A stretch of DNA of 64,000 bases from an uncultured Bacteroidales bacterium (GCA_903901975.1 CAIUTB010000035.1:1-64000); one strand, 5' to 3'; positions 15,766 through 24,892 are shown, counted from the stretch's first letter. Notes: generated from the sequence alone by a model not told the origin. Translations and numbers: made by a program.

Positions 15766-17676
15766 CTAAACATCGAATTCACTGAAAGGAGAATTGTTGC
15801 TGATAAACTCAGGAATCATTTGTTTCATCATTTTTATTGTATTTTTGATGTCAACACTTTTAGAATAAGCTATAATAGTCTGAATATCAGCCAACACCTT
15901 ATCAAATTCATATTGCCGAACAGACGCAACTGTTATTTTATCATGATGAGTAGGAATAGTCGTTTCCGCATCATTCAGTAATTCTTCATACAGCTTTTCG
16001 CCTGGGCGCAGACCAATAAATTGAATATCAATATCTTTATATGGAATATATCCGGCCAGTTTAATCATTCGGATTGCCAGATCTACGATTTTAACCGGTT
16101 TACCCATATCAAAAACATAAATTTCTCCCGAATTTCCAAAAGAAGAGGCCTCCAACACTAGGCGACAGGCTTCGGGGATGGTCATAAAGTAACGAACTAT
16201 TTCGGGATCAGTAACCGTAATAGGGCCACCTTTTTCAATTTGTTCTTTAAAATAAGGAATAACCGAACCATTCGATCCAAGTACATTTCCAAAGCGTGTT
16301 GTTACAAAAATCATATTATTAGCACTCTTCTTACATTCTTTTGCCAATGATTGCACATAGATTTCAGCAATTCTCTTTGAAGCACCCATTACATTTGTTG
16401 GATTAACTGCCTTATCCGTCGAAATCATAACAAAACTTTCAACCTTATTTAATAAAGCGATATTACTCAGGTTCATTGTTCCAAGCACATTCACCAGAAT
16501 AGCTTCACAGGGATTTTGTTCCATAAGTGGTACATGTTTATAAGCAGCTGCATGATAAATTATTTCAGGATGGTAGGTCCTAAAAACAAAATGCAATCTA
16601 TCTTCACTACGCACATCACCTATTATAGGTATAAATTTCAATGTTGGAAAATCCTTTTCAATTTCCAACTGTAAATTATGAAGAGCTGTTTCTGCATTAT
16701 CAAATAATAAAAGCAATTTTGGTTTAAACCGGGCTATTTGGCGTACAAGTTCGCTACCTATAGATCCTGCTGCACCGGTTATTAAGATCGTTTTATTGTC
16801 GGTGAGTTTAGTAATAGCCTCTAAATCAATTTGTATCTCTTCCCGGCCAAGTAAATCTTCAAATTGAATAGCTTTCATCTGAAACCGAACTTTTTTACTA
16901 TCGTCTAAATTTTCGAAAGGAGGAGTAACCAAAATTGAAATTCCCATATCAATGCACATAGAAATAAAGTTCTGTTCATCTCTGACACTAGCATAATCGG
17001 GGAATATAACCGTATTTACTTCGTTTTTTCGCAAGAACCAATCTATATTTTCACCATTTAGATGATGAATGGGCAATCCATGTATTCGGGTATTATGGGC
17101 ATCTTTGTTTCTGCTAATAAATCCCTGTACCTGATGCTGAAGTGATGAACTGGTATTCAACCATTGCGCAATTGCAATACTATGAGTATCAATTCCGTAG
17201 ATTAAAGACTTGTTTCGGACTGAAATTGTATAGTTAATTGTATGATTATAAATAAGCACAACGAAGAATCGCATAAAAAGCAAAGCAAAAACACTTATCA
17301 GAAATACCCGTTCAACAAAAAGGAATATAAATTTCAGTTCGCTATTAAATAGTAAACCAACTGTAAAAAGAATAACACAGGAGAAGAATATGGAAACTAT
17401 GGGACGCCACATCTCAATCAGGTTGGAATGTCTGATAAGACCACGGTAAGATTTAAAAACTACAAACCACGACAGGTTACATAAAATGAAAATTACTCCA
17501 AATAAGGGGTAATTCGTGATTTCATTATGTCCATTTAAGTCGGTGATTAATACAGCAGTCGCAAATCCAAGCAAACAAAAAAGCACATCAAGAATAAAGA
17601 CAATCCATCTGTTTATCAGGGAGATGCTCATTAGTATTTTAAAAATATAGCGGAGATATTTTTGAATTTTATTCAT
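15766..17676 (-). CDS. FlaA1/WbpM/CapD-type nucleotide-sugar 4,6-dehydratase
   Basis: A 636-residue inner-membrane enzyme of sugar-nucleotide metabolism, expected to act as a UDP-GlcNAc (or UDP-GalNAc) 4,6-dehydratase in surface polysaccharide synthesis. About four membrane helices fill residues 15-145. A Rossmann-like domain follows, then the catalytic NAD-binding domain with TGAAGSIGSELVRQI (about 299-313). The active site has STDKAVNPTNVMGASK, where Met replaces the usual Tyr of the YxxxK motif, as is known for FlaA1-type dehydratases. It lies downstream of the Wzi-like gene, with a TATATTTG element at 17786-17793 before it. Confidence 0.9.
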   Translation of the reverse strand: MNKIQKYLRYIFKILMSISLINRWIVFILDVLFCLLGFATAVLITDLNGHNEITNYPLFGVIFILCNLSWFVVFKSYRGLIRHSNLIEMWRPIVSIFFSCVILFTVGLLFNSELKFIFLFVERVFLISVFALLFMRFFVVLIYNHTINYTISVRNKSLIYGIDTHSIAIAQWLNTSSSLQHQVQGFISRNKDAHNTRIHGLPIHHLNGENIDWFLRKNEVNTVIFPDYASVRDEQNFISMCIDMGISILVTPPFENLDDSKKVRFQMKAIQFEDLLGREEIQIDLEAITKLTDNKTILITGAAGSIGSELVRQIARFKPKLLLLFDNAETALHNLQLEIEKDFPTLKFIPIIGDVRSEDRLHFVFRTYHPEIIYHAAAYKHVPLMEQNPCEAILVNVLGTMNLSNIALLNKVESFVMISTDKAVNPTNVMGASKRIAEIYVQSLAKECKKSANNMIFVTTRFGNVLGSNGSVIPYFKEQIEKGGPITVTDPEIVRYFMTIPEACRLVLEASSFGNSGEIYVFDMGKPVKIVDLAIRMIKLAGYIPYKDIDIQFIGLRPGEKLYEELLNDAETTIPTHHDKITVASVRQYEFDKVLADIQTIIAYSKSVDIKNTIKMMKQMIPEFISNNSPFSEFDV

Positions 17677-17785
17677 AAAAAAGTGGGATTTTAATCAAAA
17701 AAAAGGTCGTTAAGCTTAATTTGAATCAGACAAGGATAGGCTTTAAAATCTGCAAATGTCTTTATTTTAGGAGAGTTTTGGTGTG

Positions 17786-17793
17786 CAAATATA
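17786..17793 (-). promoter_or_regulatory. -7 element upstream of the FlaA1-like gene
   Basis: TATATTTG on the minus strand matches TAnnTTTG and lies 110 bp before the ATG. Confidence 0.45.
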
Positions 17794-17859
17794 AGGTGTT
17801 TCTAATAACAAAAAAATAAAGAATCAATTTTTAATCAATATTAAGTGTTTATACTTGCA

Positions 17860-19260
17860 TTAATAACGAAATAAATCGCCCGTTTTTCGGATAGAGAATA
17901 GGCAACCTACTGAATTTCCAACTAATTTTCCTTCATCAACTGCTATTGAAACGGCACATTGAATATTCATTAGTTTGGGAAAATGCTTTTTCACTTCCAG
18001 CATCATGGAAGTTGTGGGTACCATTTCTGGATACGGACTGCCATAGGTGCCATAATTTTTACTGAATGAAGTCAAATAGCGGTATTCATAGCCAGCTACA
18101 TTTCCTTCAATTCCGAAATGATGTACCTGTACACGGTTATTATAGGTATAATGCGAACCATCTTTATTATACAGAGGCGATAAAATAAAAGGCGTTCCTA
18201 TTGTACGCGAATAATAGCTCCAACCGGTCGGGTATTCACCATTAAAATAACTATCTCCTCCACCGAATATAATTCCATCTTTATCATGATAGGGTCCCGA
18301 TTGGTCGGTGGTATTCAAAAACTCATATAAAATTCCATTCACAAAAGGAATTTTTGAATTTCGAATGGATATTCCCCAAAGTCCATCCGACACATTCATA
18401 GTGTTCCAGATCACTCTGACCGGTCCATCTTCCGACAGATTTTGCCAATACCCACTTATTTTATAATTCGAAATATCCACATCCAATTTCATACTTTGAG
18501 AAATAATATGATTTCCCAGTGCATTTATCTGATCCGAAATATTGGCATTGGCCCCACCCGACTTACCTAAGAAAATTTTCAGATAATCGGAAATTCCGGT
18601 TGGTTGAACTCCCGAACCGGGTATATTACCGCCCCATTGTGCTACATGATCCAATCCATACTGAATGTGAACCGGTAATTTACCGCCTAATTTCAAATAG
18701 GCATATTTATGATGAAGTAAAATATTATAGCCATAATCATTTAACCAACCATGCGAAATTGCTCCTTTAATGGCCAAAAAACCCTGCGTAAACGGAACGT
18801 CAGTAAAATGTTCAATTCCAAGGGTTATCTTCGGTATGGGGCGTGCATTTTTCGAAAAAAGAATACCTCCACTCGAAAGCGTTGAATCCTGATTTCCATA
18901 CTGATCTTCGCGTGTACCAACAATGAAATCAAAAACCAGAAAACGCACTTTGGCATAGATTTCATGAAAATAAATATTCGTTTTAGTATCAAAAGTCTGT
19001 AACAAGCCATTTGCTTTAAATCCATAATCAAATAATCGGGTCATTTTTCCAAAATCCTTCGTAATGCCAATTTGTACATCTGCACTGGTCGGAGAAGATG
19101 CAACTTGGCCGTAGTGATTACTTTGAATCCAGCATGGAGAATATGCTCCCGTTGAAGCCACACCCAAAACCCCCAGCTCGTACTTGATTGTATCGTTTTG
19201 AGCATAAGCCACAAAAGGGAGAAATATAAGAAATAAGAAATAATATTGTATTTTATGCAT
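17860..19260 (-). CDS. Wzi-family capsule assembly outer-membrane protein
   Basis: A 466-residue predicted outer-membrane beta-barrel. A signal peptide (about residues 1-20, ending VAYA-QN) precedes a body of alternating beta strands rich in aromatic residues and glycines, as in Wzi, which anchors or organises capsule at the cell surface. Segments such as GVLGVASTGAYSPCWIQSNHYG near the N-terminus are typical of Bacteroidales Wzi-like proteins. It ends close to the C-terminus with FRY, a terminal aromatic as in barrel proteins. It lies next to a capsule-type dehydratase gene. Confidence 0.8.
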   Translation of the reverse strand: MHKIQYYFLFLIFLPFVAYAQNDTIKYELGVLGVASTGAYSPCWIQSNHYGQVASSPTSADVQIGITKDFGKMTRLFDYGFKANGLLQTFDTKTNIYFHEIYAKVRFLVFDFIVGTREDQYGNQDSTLSSGGILFSKNARPIPKITLGIEHFTDVPFTQGFLAIKGAISHGWLNDYGYNILLHHKYAYLKLGGKLPVHIQYGLDHVAQWGGNIPGSGVQPTGISDYLKIFLGKSGGANANISDQINALGNHIISQSMKLDVDISNYKISGYWQNLSEDGPVRVIWNTMNVSDGLWGISIRNSKIPFVNGILYEFLNTTDQSGPYHDKDGIIFGGGDSYFNGEYPTGWSYYSRTIGTPFILSPLYNKDGSHYTYNNRVQVHHFGIEGNVAGYEYRYLTSFSKNYGTYGSPYPEMVPTTSMMLEVKKHFPKLMNIQCAVSIAVDEGKLVGNSVGCLFSIRKTGDLFRY

Positions 19261-19306
19261 GCGCTTTTTTCAAAAAAACTATGAACTATAAACTCTTATG
19301 AAACAA

Positions 19307-19428
19307 ACCGCCCCAAGCCCCTAAAGGGGATGTGTAGTAACTTTCGTCTCTTAATATTATTGATAACATAAATTGTAAAATCACTTTGTAAACCACTCTT
19401 AACATCCTCTTTCGGGGCTTGGGGCGGT
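19307..19428. repeat. Long inverted repeat of the CCCC family
   Basis: The left arm, 19307-19333 (ACCGCCCCAAGCCCCTAAAG...), and the right arm, 19402-19428, are complementary at 25 of 27 positions. They enclose 68 bp of AT-rich DNA. This looks like a complete element, of which the single copies in the ilv region are half-sites. Confidence 0.75.
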
Positions 19429-19481
19429 ATAATTTTGGGGTCATTTAATTTTGATTGGTATTTACAGTCGTAATGCTATTG

Positions 19482-19541
19482 CTATTGACTATTGACTATT
19501 GACTATTGACTATTGACTATTGACTATTGACTATTGACTAT
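19482..19541. repeat. Eight-copy perfect heptamer tandem repeat
   Basis: CTATTGA is repeated eight times without error and followed by a partial copy. It ends 8 bp before the kelch gene stop codon. It is the longest perfect array of the 7-bp family in the window. Confidence 0.9.
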
Positions 19542-19548
19542 TTGCGAA

Positions 19549-20547
19549 TCAGGGTTCAAAACTATAGAAATCATTCAAAATCTCGCTATCATTTTCACCA
19601 AAACCAATATATCCTTTTCCATTCAGGCTGAAAGCAATCGCATTTTCACGACCACTTACCGGAATAGATCCCCTTTCGTACCATACATCACGGATAATAT
19701 CGTATTCCAGCATATCCGACTTCACACCACCTCCGGTCAGGTTTCCGCCAAAATGACGCCCGGAAGAAACAAAAACCCGATTATTGATACTGAGCGATAC
19801 TGCATTTTCCCGGCCGTTATCCGGCATCGATTTACGTTGTTTCCAGGAGTCGGTAAGCGGAAAGTATTCCCACCAATCATTTACATTGTAGGTTCTGTAT
19901 CCTGTTCCGAAATAACAATGTTCGTTGGTGGCACAGGCAATTCCCGCAGCACGGATTAACCCTCCAAAGGGATTCAGTTTCACCCAGCTACCGGGCTGAC
20001 CAGTTAACGGAATATACTTCCAGGTATCAGCTCCAAATCCAGCTCCATCCATGCCTGAAGTAACGAAAATAGTATTATCGGCCACAAAACAGCCACACCC
20101 ATCGGTACTATTAATTGGAAAATCAGCCTTACGTTCCCAGCTATCTGTAACTGGATCGTACATCCAAAAATCCTTCAGACAAGCATCAGAATTGTAGACA
20201 CCCACTTCAATATTAAATCCTAAACCAACATATGCTTTGCCATCTACTACGGCTGCCGAAGCTTTTACCCTTGCTACCCCGGGGAAAGAAGCTTTCTGTG
20301 TCCAGCTATCCAACAGCGGGTCGTATTGCCAACAATCATTTAATTGACCACTCCGCACAGCTGTTCTGCCTAAAGCCACATAGGCTTTATTGTTTAGCAC
20401 AAAAGCAACTGCAGATGCTCTTCCGCTTCCCGGCATCGATGTTTTTTTTACAAATGAAACGGCTGAATAAGGCGAAATAGCCGGATCGTTACAGCCCCAA
20501 AACAGGAATATAAGGAAGAAATATAGGATTAGTTTAGGTATTTTCAT
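19549..20547 (-). CDS. Kelch-repeat lipoprotein
   Basis: A 332-residue protein with a lipoprotein signal (lipobox FWGC, Cys19) followed by about five to six kelch motifs, seen as repeated pairs of KxxFPG.xR...A..V..KAYVxxG and DxWxYDPxTDSWxxK. These build a beta-propeller. Similar Bacteroidota proteins are surface or periplasmic propellers of unknown ligand; some resemble N-acetylneuraminate epimerase (NanM), but catalytic residues cannot be assigned here. It is upstream of the Wzi-like gene on the same strand, separated by the repeat-rich gap. Confidence 0.8.
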   Translation of the reverse strand: MKIPKLILYFFLIFLFWGCNDPAISPYSAVSFVKKTSMPGSGRASAVAFVLNNKAYVALGRTAVRSGQLNDCWQYDPLLDSWTQKASFPGVARVKASAAVVDGKAYVGLGFNIEVGVYNSDACLKDFWMYDPVTDSWERKADFPINSTDGCGCFVADNTIFVTSGMDGAGFGADTWKYIPLTGQPGSWVKLNPFGGLIRAAGIACATNEHCYFGTGYRTYNVNDWWEYFPLTDSWKQRKSMPDNGRENAVSLSINNRVFVSSGRHFGGNLTGGGVKSDMLEYDIIRDVWYERGSIPVSGRENAIAFSLNGKGYIGFGENDSEILNDFYSFEP

Positions 20548-20599
20548 GTATAAATAATTATTCTTTTAAAGTCGTATGGTATTATCTCACTTTGTTCAC

Positions 20600-20712
20600 T
20601 GACCGTTGGTTCCGATACATCGGAACATTCCGAGAATCGGAACTGTTCACTATTCACTATTAACTATTAACTATTAACTATAAACTATTAACTATTAACT
20701 ATTAACTATAAA
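20600..20712. repeat. Repeat array: TTCCGA palindromes plus heptamers
   Basis: It contains TTCCGATACATCGGAA, then CATTCCGAGAATCGGAAC, then about nine ACTATTA/ACTATAA heptamers. This is the first of several composite arrays in the accessory island. Confidence 0.75.
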
Positions 20713-20815
20713 CTATAAACTTCTTAAAACCCCTCTCACCCCTATCCAATACCGATACGGATAATAAAACAGCACAAGCCCGGGGCGTTTAATTTGAGAT
20801 GCTTCCATTATAATT
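20713..20815 (-). pseudogene. 3' fragment of a large nucleotidyltransferase gene
   Basis: Read on the minus strand this encodes IKRPGLVLFYYPYRYW and then IGVRGVLRSL before a stop, the same C-terminus as in the two intact nucleotidyltransferase genes at 27682 and 30832, with almost identical DNA. Everything upstream of this tail is missing, and the RhuM-like gene ends right next to it. It marks the breakpoint where the island cut a third copy. Confidence 0.85.
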
Positions 20816-20821
20816 TCAAAA

Positions 20822-21664
20822 TTAGAGTTGGCTTATCAAATAATTTGCATCGATGTTAAGTCTTGAAAATGCAAACCATTTTTTACCTAAATCTTTCAAT
20901 GATGCTCCAACGTGATACACTGTGTGTTGATCGATAATTATAAAACGGTCGTGAGATTTTGAAAAAATTTTTATTTCAATAGGTGGGTACTGTGCATTAT
21001 GTTTCTCAAAATCGAGTTGTAGCTGTTTTGAAATTTTATGAGTATATATAATTACTTTTACCTTTTCATTCCGTTTCGTTAGCAATGTCAATACACTTTC
21101 GTCCACATAATTATCAATAACAATAATTTCAGTTAGGGCGGATTTTATAATATCTGAAACGAATTGCCATGCATCATAAATTTGTCCATCGTAAAACACT
21201 CCTTCCTTTGGTGGAAGTGCCTGCATTAGCAATGACTCAATTTGCCTATCATGATCGATAACTTTTCGTTCAAGATTTTCTATTCTATGATTAAATGCAT
21301 GACCATTTAGTAAATAGTCTTTTAATACTTGAGTTGCCCAAATCCGAAACTGAATTCCTTGTTTCGATTTTACCCGATAACCGACAGAAATAATTACATC
21401 AAGGTTGTAATGTTCTATTAAACGTTCAACCTGCCGATTCCCTTCCGTTTGAACTATCGCAAAATTTGCGACAGTTGAAAACTCTTTTAATTCCTCAATA
21501 ATTGCATTATTGATATGTTTACCAATTGTTTTCACATCTCTTCCAAATAGCTGAGCCATTTGCTGTCGATTCAACCAGACCATATCACTCTCAAGACGGA
21601 CTTCTATAATTTGACCCAAGTCATCTGTCTGATATTTTATAGTATTCGATTTTTTCAATAACAT
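20822..21664 (-). CDS. RhuM-family protein with PLD-like C-terminus
   Basis: A 280-residue protein. The N-terminal half (about 1-120) is a RhuM/phage-antirepressor-like domain, recognisable by VWLNRQQMAQLFGRDVKTIGKHI (a helix-turn-helix) and DVIISVGYRVKSKQGIQFRIWA. The C-terminal half (about 150-280) resembles a phospholipase-D-like module with the pattern HDRFIIID near residue 240. RhuM genes are common in defence and pathogenicity islands, but their function is unsettled. It stands alone between a nucleotidyltransferase fragment and a repeat array. Confidence 0.75.
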   Translation of the reverse strand: MLLKKSNTIKYQTDDLGQIIEVRLESDMVWLNRQQMAQLFGRDVKTIGKHINNAIIEELKEFSTVANFAIVQTEGNRQVERLIEHYNLDVIISVGYRVKSKQGIQFRIWATQVLKDYLLNGHAFNHRIENLERKVIDHDRQIESLLMQALPPKEGVFYDGQIYDAWQFVSDIIKSALTEIIVIDNYVDESVLTLLTKRNEKVKVIIYTHKISKQLQLDFEKHNAQYPPIEIKIFSKSHDRFIIIDQHTVYHVGASLKDLGKKWFAFSRLNIDANYLISQL

Positions 21665-21775
21665 CTTAAATAATCAGTTAGATTTAAGGGCACGATTCCA
21701 TTACAAAAGACCGACTTTAAACAAAAACTACACATTAACAACTCTTTTCTCAAAACTCAGAACTATAAAATATTA

Positions 21776-22068
21776 ATGGAGTATTTCGATGGAGCTTGCG
21801 ACATTCCGATCTATCGGAACATTCCGAGTATCGGAACATTAACTTCGTTGATTTTCAATTCCGATCTATCGGAACATTCTTGGCAAGCCAATCGAAGATG
21901 CCGTGAAACGGTAGCGGCAACCAACGGTCAGCGACCAACGGGAGATAAAGCCGAGCGAACTTCGTTGATTTTCAATTCCGATCTATCGGAACATCCCGCC
22001 CACGATAGCTATCCCCGACATGTTCCCGATAAATCGGGACAGACAGGGACAAGCTGGGATATCGGAAT
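21776..22068. repeat. Composite repeat array 2
   Basis: The order is GGAGCTTGCGA, CATTCCGATCTATCGGAAC, CCGAGTATCGG, AACTTCGTTGATTTTCAATT, the 66-bp core unit (21892-21957), a second AACTTCGTTGATTTTCAATT, and further CGATCTATCGG-like palindromes. A 101-codon plus-strand ORF here is a by-product of the repeats. Confidence 0.8.
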
Positions 22069-22105
22069 CGTTAATCACTAACTATTTACGACCAACTATT
22101 AATAG

Positions 22106-22843
22106 TTATAATTTATCAATCACATACTTTTGAAACCAACCAGGAACATAATCAGAATTTATTAATGAAATCTCATCATGTTGAGAAGTTGCAAAAAGTT
22201 TTGGATGTGTAGAACTATTATCAAACAGATAAGCCTTATCCACCAACTTAATTGCATCTAATAAAAAATTCATTGTTCGTTCGTATCTGTCTACAATTTT
22301 ATCTGTAGGAACATCATGTCCACCTTGTCTAACTCGCGCTTCAACCCGTGCAATATTCATTATAGGGTCTTCCAACGAAACAAAATATAAATAAATACGA
22401 TAATCTAAGTTTTTTGCCAAACGAATAAAGTCCAGCTTTGAAGAATGCGACATAACGGTTTCAATTGTAAACTTATCGCAGGTAGTAAGCAATAGTGACC
22501 GAATATAATCTGCCAGAAACGAGGGGAGTTTATTATCTTTTATAACCGAGCTATCTATATGCAAACAATTATTCATCACACTGAAACATGCTGACAATTT
22601 TTCACTTTCAGTTGAAATATAAAACGATGATTGTTGTAATGACCTTTTTAAATGGTGAATTTCCAAAGAGACTGAGTAATTATTAAAATCAAGAAAATGC
22701 AGGTTATCAAGGTCAACTTTTATCTCATCTGCATTGACATAAACTCCCAAATGAACATGAAGTTCATTTACCAATTTTATCAACGTAGACTTTCCTGAAC
22801 CATTTGGACCTGCAAATATCCTCAATCTCTTTACAGAAGTCAT
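22106..22843 (-). CDS. Zeta-toxin-like P-loop kinase
   Basis: A 245-residue protein with a perfect Walker A (AGPNGSGKST, residues 11-20) near the N-terminus and the NADEIK segment (about 37-42) typical of zeta toxins, which phosphorylate UDP-N-acetylglucosamine and so block cell-wall synthesis. The EARVRQGGHDVP segment near 180 fits the family's arginine-containing substrate lid. It overlaps by 4 bp the small upstream gene, the usual arrangement of an antitoxin-toxin pair. A general P-loop kinase role cannot be excluded. Confidence 0.8.
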   Translation of the reverse strand: MTSVKRLRIFAGPNGSGKSTLIKLVNELHVHLGVYVNADEIKVDLDNLHFLDFNNYSVSLEIHHLKRSLQQSSFYISTESEKLSACFSVMNNCLHIDSSVIKDNKLPSFLADYIRSLLLTTCDKFTIETVMSHSSKLDFIRLAKNLDYRIYLYFVSLEDPIMNIARVEARVRQGGHDVPTDKIVDRYERTMNFLLDAIKLVDKAYLFDNSSTHPKLFATSQHDEISLINSDYVPGWFQKYVIDKL

Positions 22844-23070
22844 TTCAATTTGAATGTCTTATGCGAAACCTTAGTGGTCGTTTTTTCCATCCTTGCAACA
22901 ACTGAAACATCACCATTGGGTTCAATTCTACATATATTCTTTCCCTTTAATACTGTTGCAGGAATTCCATTTGCCAAAGTGGCATTATAAGCACTACGAC
23001 CATATTTACGTAATCCCTCAATAATAATATCTTGTTCCACCCTGTGACCTGTTTTTATTTTTGCCTTCAT
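22840..23070 (-). CDS. Putative antitoxin partner of the zeta-like toxin
   Basis: A 76-residue basic protein translated just before, and overlapping, the zeta-like gene. It contains the phrases ALANGIPATVLKGKNICRIEPNG and a lysine-rich tail. Small proteins of this kind precede zeta-toxin genes in Bacteroidota and are presumed antitoxins, but the fold is not the classic epsilon helix bundle. A TATATTTG promoter element lies 24 bp upstream, so both genes form one operon. Confidence 0.65.
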   Translation of the reverse strand: MKAKIKTGHRVEQDIIIEGLRKYGRSAYNATLANGIPATVLKGKNICRIEPNGDVSVVARMEKTTTKVSHKTFKLK

Positions 23071-23093
23071 ACAATTATTCTTTTATTGTAATA

Positions 23094-23101
23094 CAAATAT
23101 A
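23094..23101 (-). promoter_or_regulatory. -7 element of the zeta toxin-antitoxin operon
   Basis: TATATTTG on the minus strand matches TAnnTTTG. Confidence 0.5.
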
Positions 23102-23195
23102 CTACTACTTTGTTCTTATTATTTCATTTTATTTATAAAACTTATATCTACCATTATATCATCCCACAGAATTTTTTATATGTTATCATTTACAT

Positions 23196-23466
23196 TTTAC
23201 AACTAATCACTAACCGTTAATCACTAATCGTTAACTACCAACTGTAAATGGATCTTGCGATGGAGCTTGCAATGGAGTATTTCGATGGAGCTTGCGATGG
23301 AGTATTTCGACATTCCGAGAATCGGAACATTCCGATCTATCGGAACATTCCGAGAATCGGAACATTAACTTCGTTGATTTTCAATTCTTGCTAAACCAAT
23401 CGAAGATGCCGTGAAACGGTAGCGGCAACCAACGGTCAGCGACCAACGGGAGATAAAGCCGAGCGA
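23196..23466. repeat. Composite repeat array 3
   Basis: It starts with degenerate heptamers (23200-23245). Then come alternating ATGGAGCTTGCG and ATGGAGTATTTCG units (23251-23310), three TTCCG...CGGAA palindromes in a row, AACTTCGTTGATTTTCAATT, and the core unit CGAAGATGCCGTGAAACGGT...GAGCGA (23401-23466). It is the clearest example of the modular order. Confidence 0.85.
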
Positions 23467-23511
23467 CTATCATTGCAAATTCTTGGCAAGCCAAACATTT
23501 AACTAAGAAAA

Positions 23512-23937
23512 CTATTTTTCCGATAGGAGAAAAAAATCAATTTCAGCTACAAATGCTTTCATTTCTTCAAACATTTCTTCAATAATTTCCTTATCGAAAA
23601 TAATAAATGACTCATAATCACCTTTAGTGCGTCTATTCGAAGCCTTGTTTATATATTGTCCAAATCGAGTATCAATTAACCCTTTGTAAACAAAATTTTT
23701 ATTAAACCATCCTATTAATTGTTGATGTTTAGATGTTTCAAACCCATAAGCAATTCCCAATGCAAGCAACGAATAAAACATGCCATAATAAATCCTATTA
23801 ACAGATGCTCTTAACCTGTTATTTTCGAGTAATATCTGAACATCCAAAATTGTTTCTTTTGCTTCCGACAATCGATATTGAATTAAATCATTGCGTTCTT
23901 GTTCAGTAATACCGTTTGCACAAACAATATAGTCCAA
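23512..23937 (-). CDS. HEPN-domain protein
   Basis: A 141-residue all-helical HEPN protein. The core segment RASVNRIYYGMFYSLLAL (about 43-60) and the RTKGDYESF segment near 104 match HEPN proteins paired with minimal nucleotidyltransferases. In such pairs the HEPN protein is usually the RNase toxin and the nucleotidyltransferase the antitoxin that modifies it. Its partner lies 105 bp upstream, a larger gap than usual, with a small hairpin in between. The start could be a few codons inside, as the first 13 residues are poorly family-like. Confidence 0.8.
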   Translation of the reverse strand: MDYIVCANGITEQERNDLIQYRLSEAKETILDVQILLENNRLRASVNRIYYGMFYSLLALGIAYGFETSKHQQLIGWFNKNFVYKGLIDTRFGQYINKASNRRTKGDYESFIIFDKEIIEEMFEEMKAFVAEIDFFLLSEK

Positions 23938-23999
23938 TTTCGACTGCGTTCAATTGATACTATTTGTTTGAATCAACGGCATTAACAACAGTAGTCATA

Positions 24000-24020
24000 A
24001 AAATGACTTTGGGTCATTTT
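24000..24020 (-). terminator. Weak hairpin between MNT and HEPN genes
   Basis: An 8-bp stem AAAATGAC/GTCATTTT with a 5-nt loop and a short T-tract on the minus strand. It could reduce read-through from the nucleotidyltransferase to the HEPN gene. Confidence 0.4.
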
Positions 24021-24042
24021 GTATGTACAGTTGGTATAAGTA

Positions 24043-24363
24043 TCATGCGAAAATACCCGTATTAAGTGCTGTATAAAACATAGTTTGTTTTGCTCTCAAG
24101 GTCGTAAGTTCAAGTTGTGATATAATATGAGCATCAATTACTATATTGTATTTTAAATCAATATCATAACACAAATCATATATTTTATTTTCATCACGAG
24201 CGTTATAATTCTCTTTTAGAACAATCAATATATCATAATCTGAATTTTTTTTTGACTTACCGGTTGCTTGTGAACCAAAAAGTATAATATCCTTTAAGGC
24301 ACCTTTATATTCAGCTTGAAGATGCAGCTTTAAGTCATTTAATATAACCAGTTGATTTTTCAT
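24043..24363 (-). CDS. Minimal nucleotidyltransferase (MntA-like)
   Basis: A 106-residue protein with the nucleotidyltransferase signature GSQATGKSKKNSDYDILIVL (about 31-50), giving the GSx10DxD catalytic pattern. A third acidic residue is expected in the VIDAH segment. MntA-type proteins AMPylate or otherwise adenylylate the HEPN toxin and silence it. It is upstream of the HEPN gene on the same strand. A TATCTTTG -7 element (24387-24394) precedes it. Confidence 0.83.
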   Translation of the reverse strand: MKNQLVILNDLKLHLQAEYKGALKDIILFGSQATGKSKKNSDYDILIVLKENYNARDENKIYDLCYDIDLKYNIVIDAHIISQLELTTLRAKQTMFYTALNTGIFA

Positions 24364-24386
24364 TTTTTATTTTGTTTATTCAATAG

Positions 24387-24394
24387 CAAAGATA
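24387..24394 (-). promoter_or_regulatory. -7 element of the MNT/HEPN pair
   Basis: TATCTTTG on the minus strand, 24 bp before the ATG, fits TAnnTTTG. Confidence 0.45.
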
Positions 24395-24454
24395 TGAATT
24401 ATCTGGCGAAAATTGAAATTATTGACAATAAAGCATAGTATTCAAGTTGAGAGC

Positions 24455-24568
24455 CTATGGAGCTTGCTATGCTCCATTAACTTCGTTGATTTTCAATTCT
24501 TGCTAAACCAATCGAAGATGCCGTGAAACGGTAGCGGCAACCAACGGTCAGCGACCAACCGGAGATAA
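24455..24568. repeat. Composite repeat array 4
   Basis: A short version: GGAGCTTGC, AACTTCGTTGATTTTCAATT (24479-24499) and the core unit (24513-24568), whose end is cut short before GAGCGA. Confidence 0.8.
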
Positions 24569-24598
24569 TTCTATATGACAACTACCTAAAGAATAAGA

Positions 24599-24819
24599 AA
24601 CTGTTTAAAAATAAATCTTAAATTGTTTTTCAATTATTTTTTAGGATAGTTGTGGCTTTGTTTATCGAAAAATAGCGGGCTATTTGAGAGAAATAAAGGC
24701 GCAAATAGACAAAAAAGAATGGAAAACAAGAAGATAGTTTTAATTTCTAAAAATTGAAAATTCTATATATGACTGAAAACCAGTCGAAATGCTTAATTAA
24801 CGTTTATTTTTAAACAGTT
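24599..24819. mobile_element. 221-bp MITE with 17-bp terminal inverted repeats
   Basis: The ends are AACTGTTTAAAAATAAA (24599-24615) and its exact reverse complement (24803-24819), with further partial complementarity inside. No ORF is present. The size, AT-rich interior and perfect ends fit a non-autonomous transposon moved by a transposase encoded elsewhere. A target duplication is not clear. Confidence 0.7.
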
Positions 24820-24892
24820 ACTAAATATGAACGCATAAAATATCAGAATAGTGACTTACTTGCGCCACCCTGAGAGAGAATTTATTCCCACC

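Noticed and set aside
21776-22081. A 101-codon plus-strand ORF, and similar ones at 25616 and 27469
   Set aside because: They are made of the repeat modules themselves (for example the core unit reads RCRETVAATNGQRPTGDKAER) and lack any family similarity or promoter.
23196-23466. Array of short palindromes looking like a CRISPR
   Set aside because: Unit lengths vary, there are no unique spacers of constant size, and no cas genes are present.
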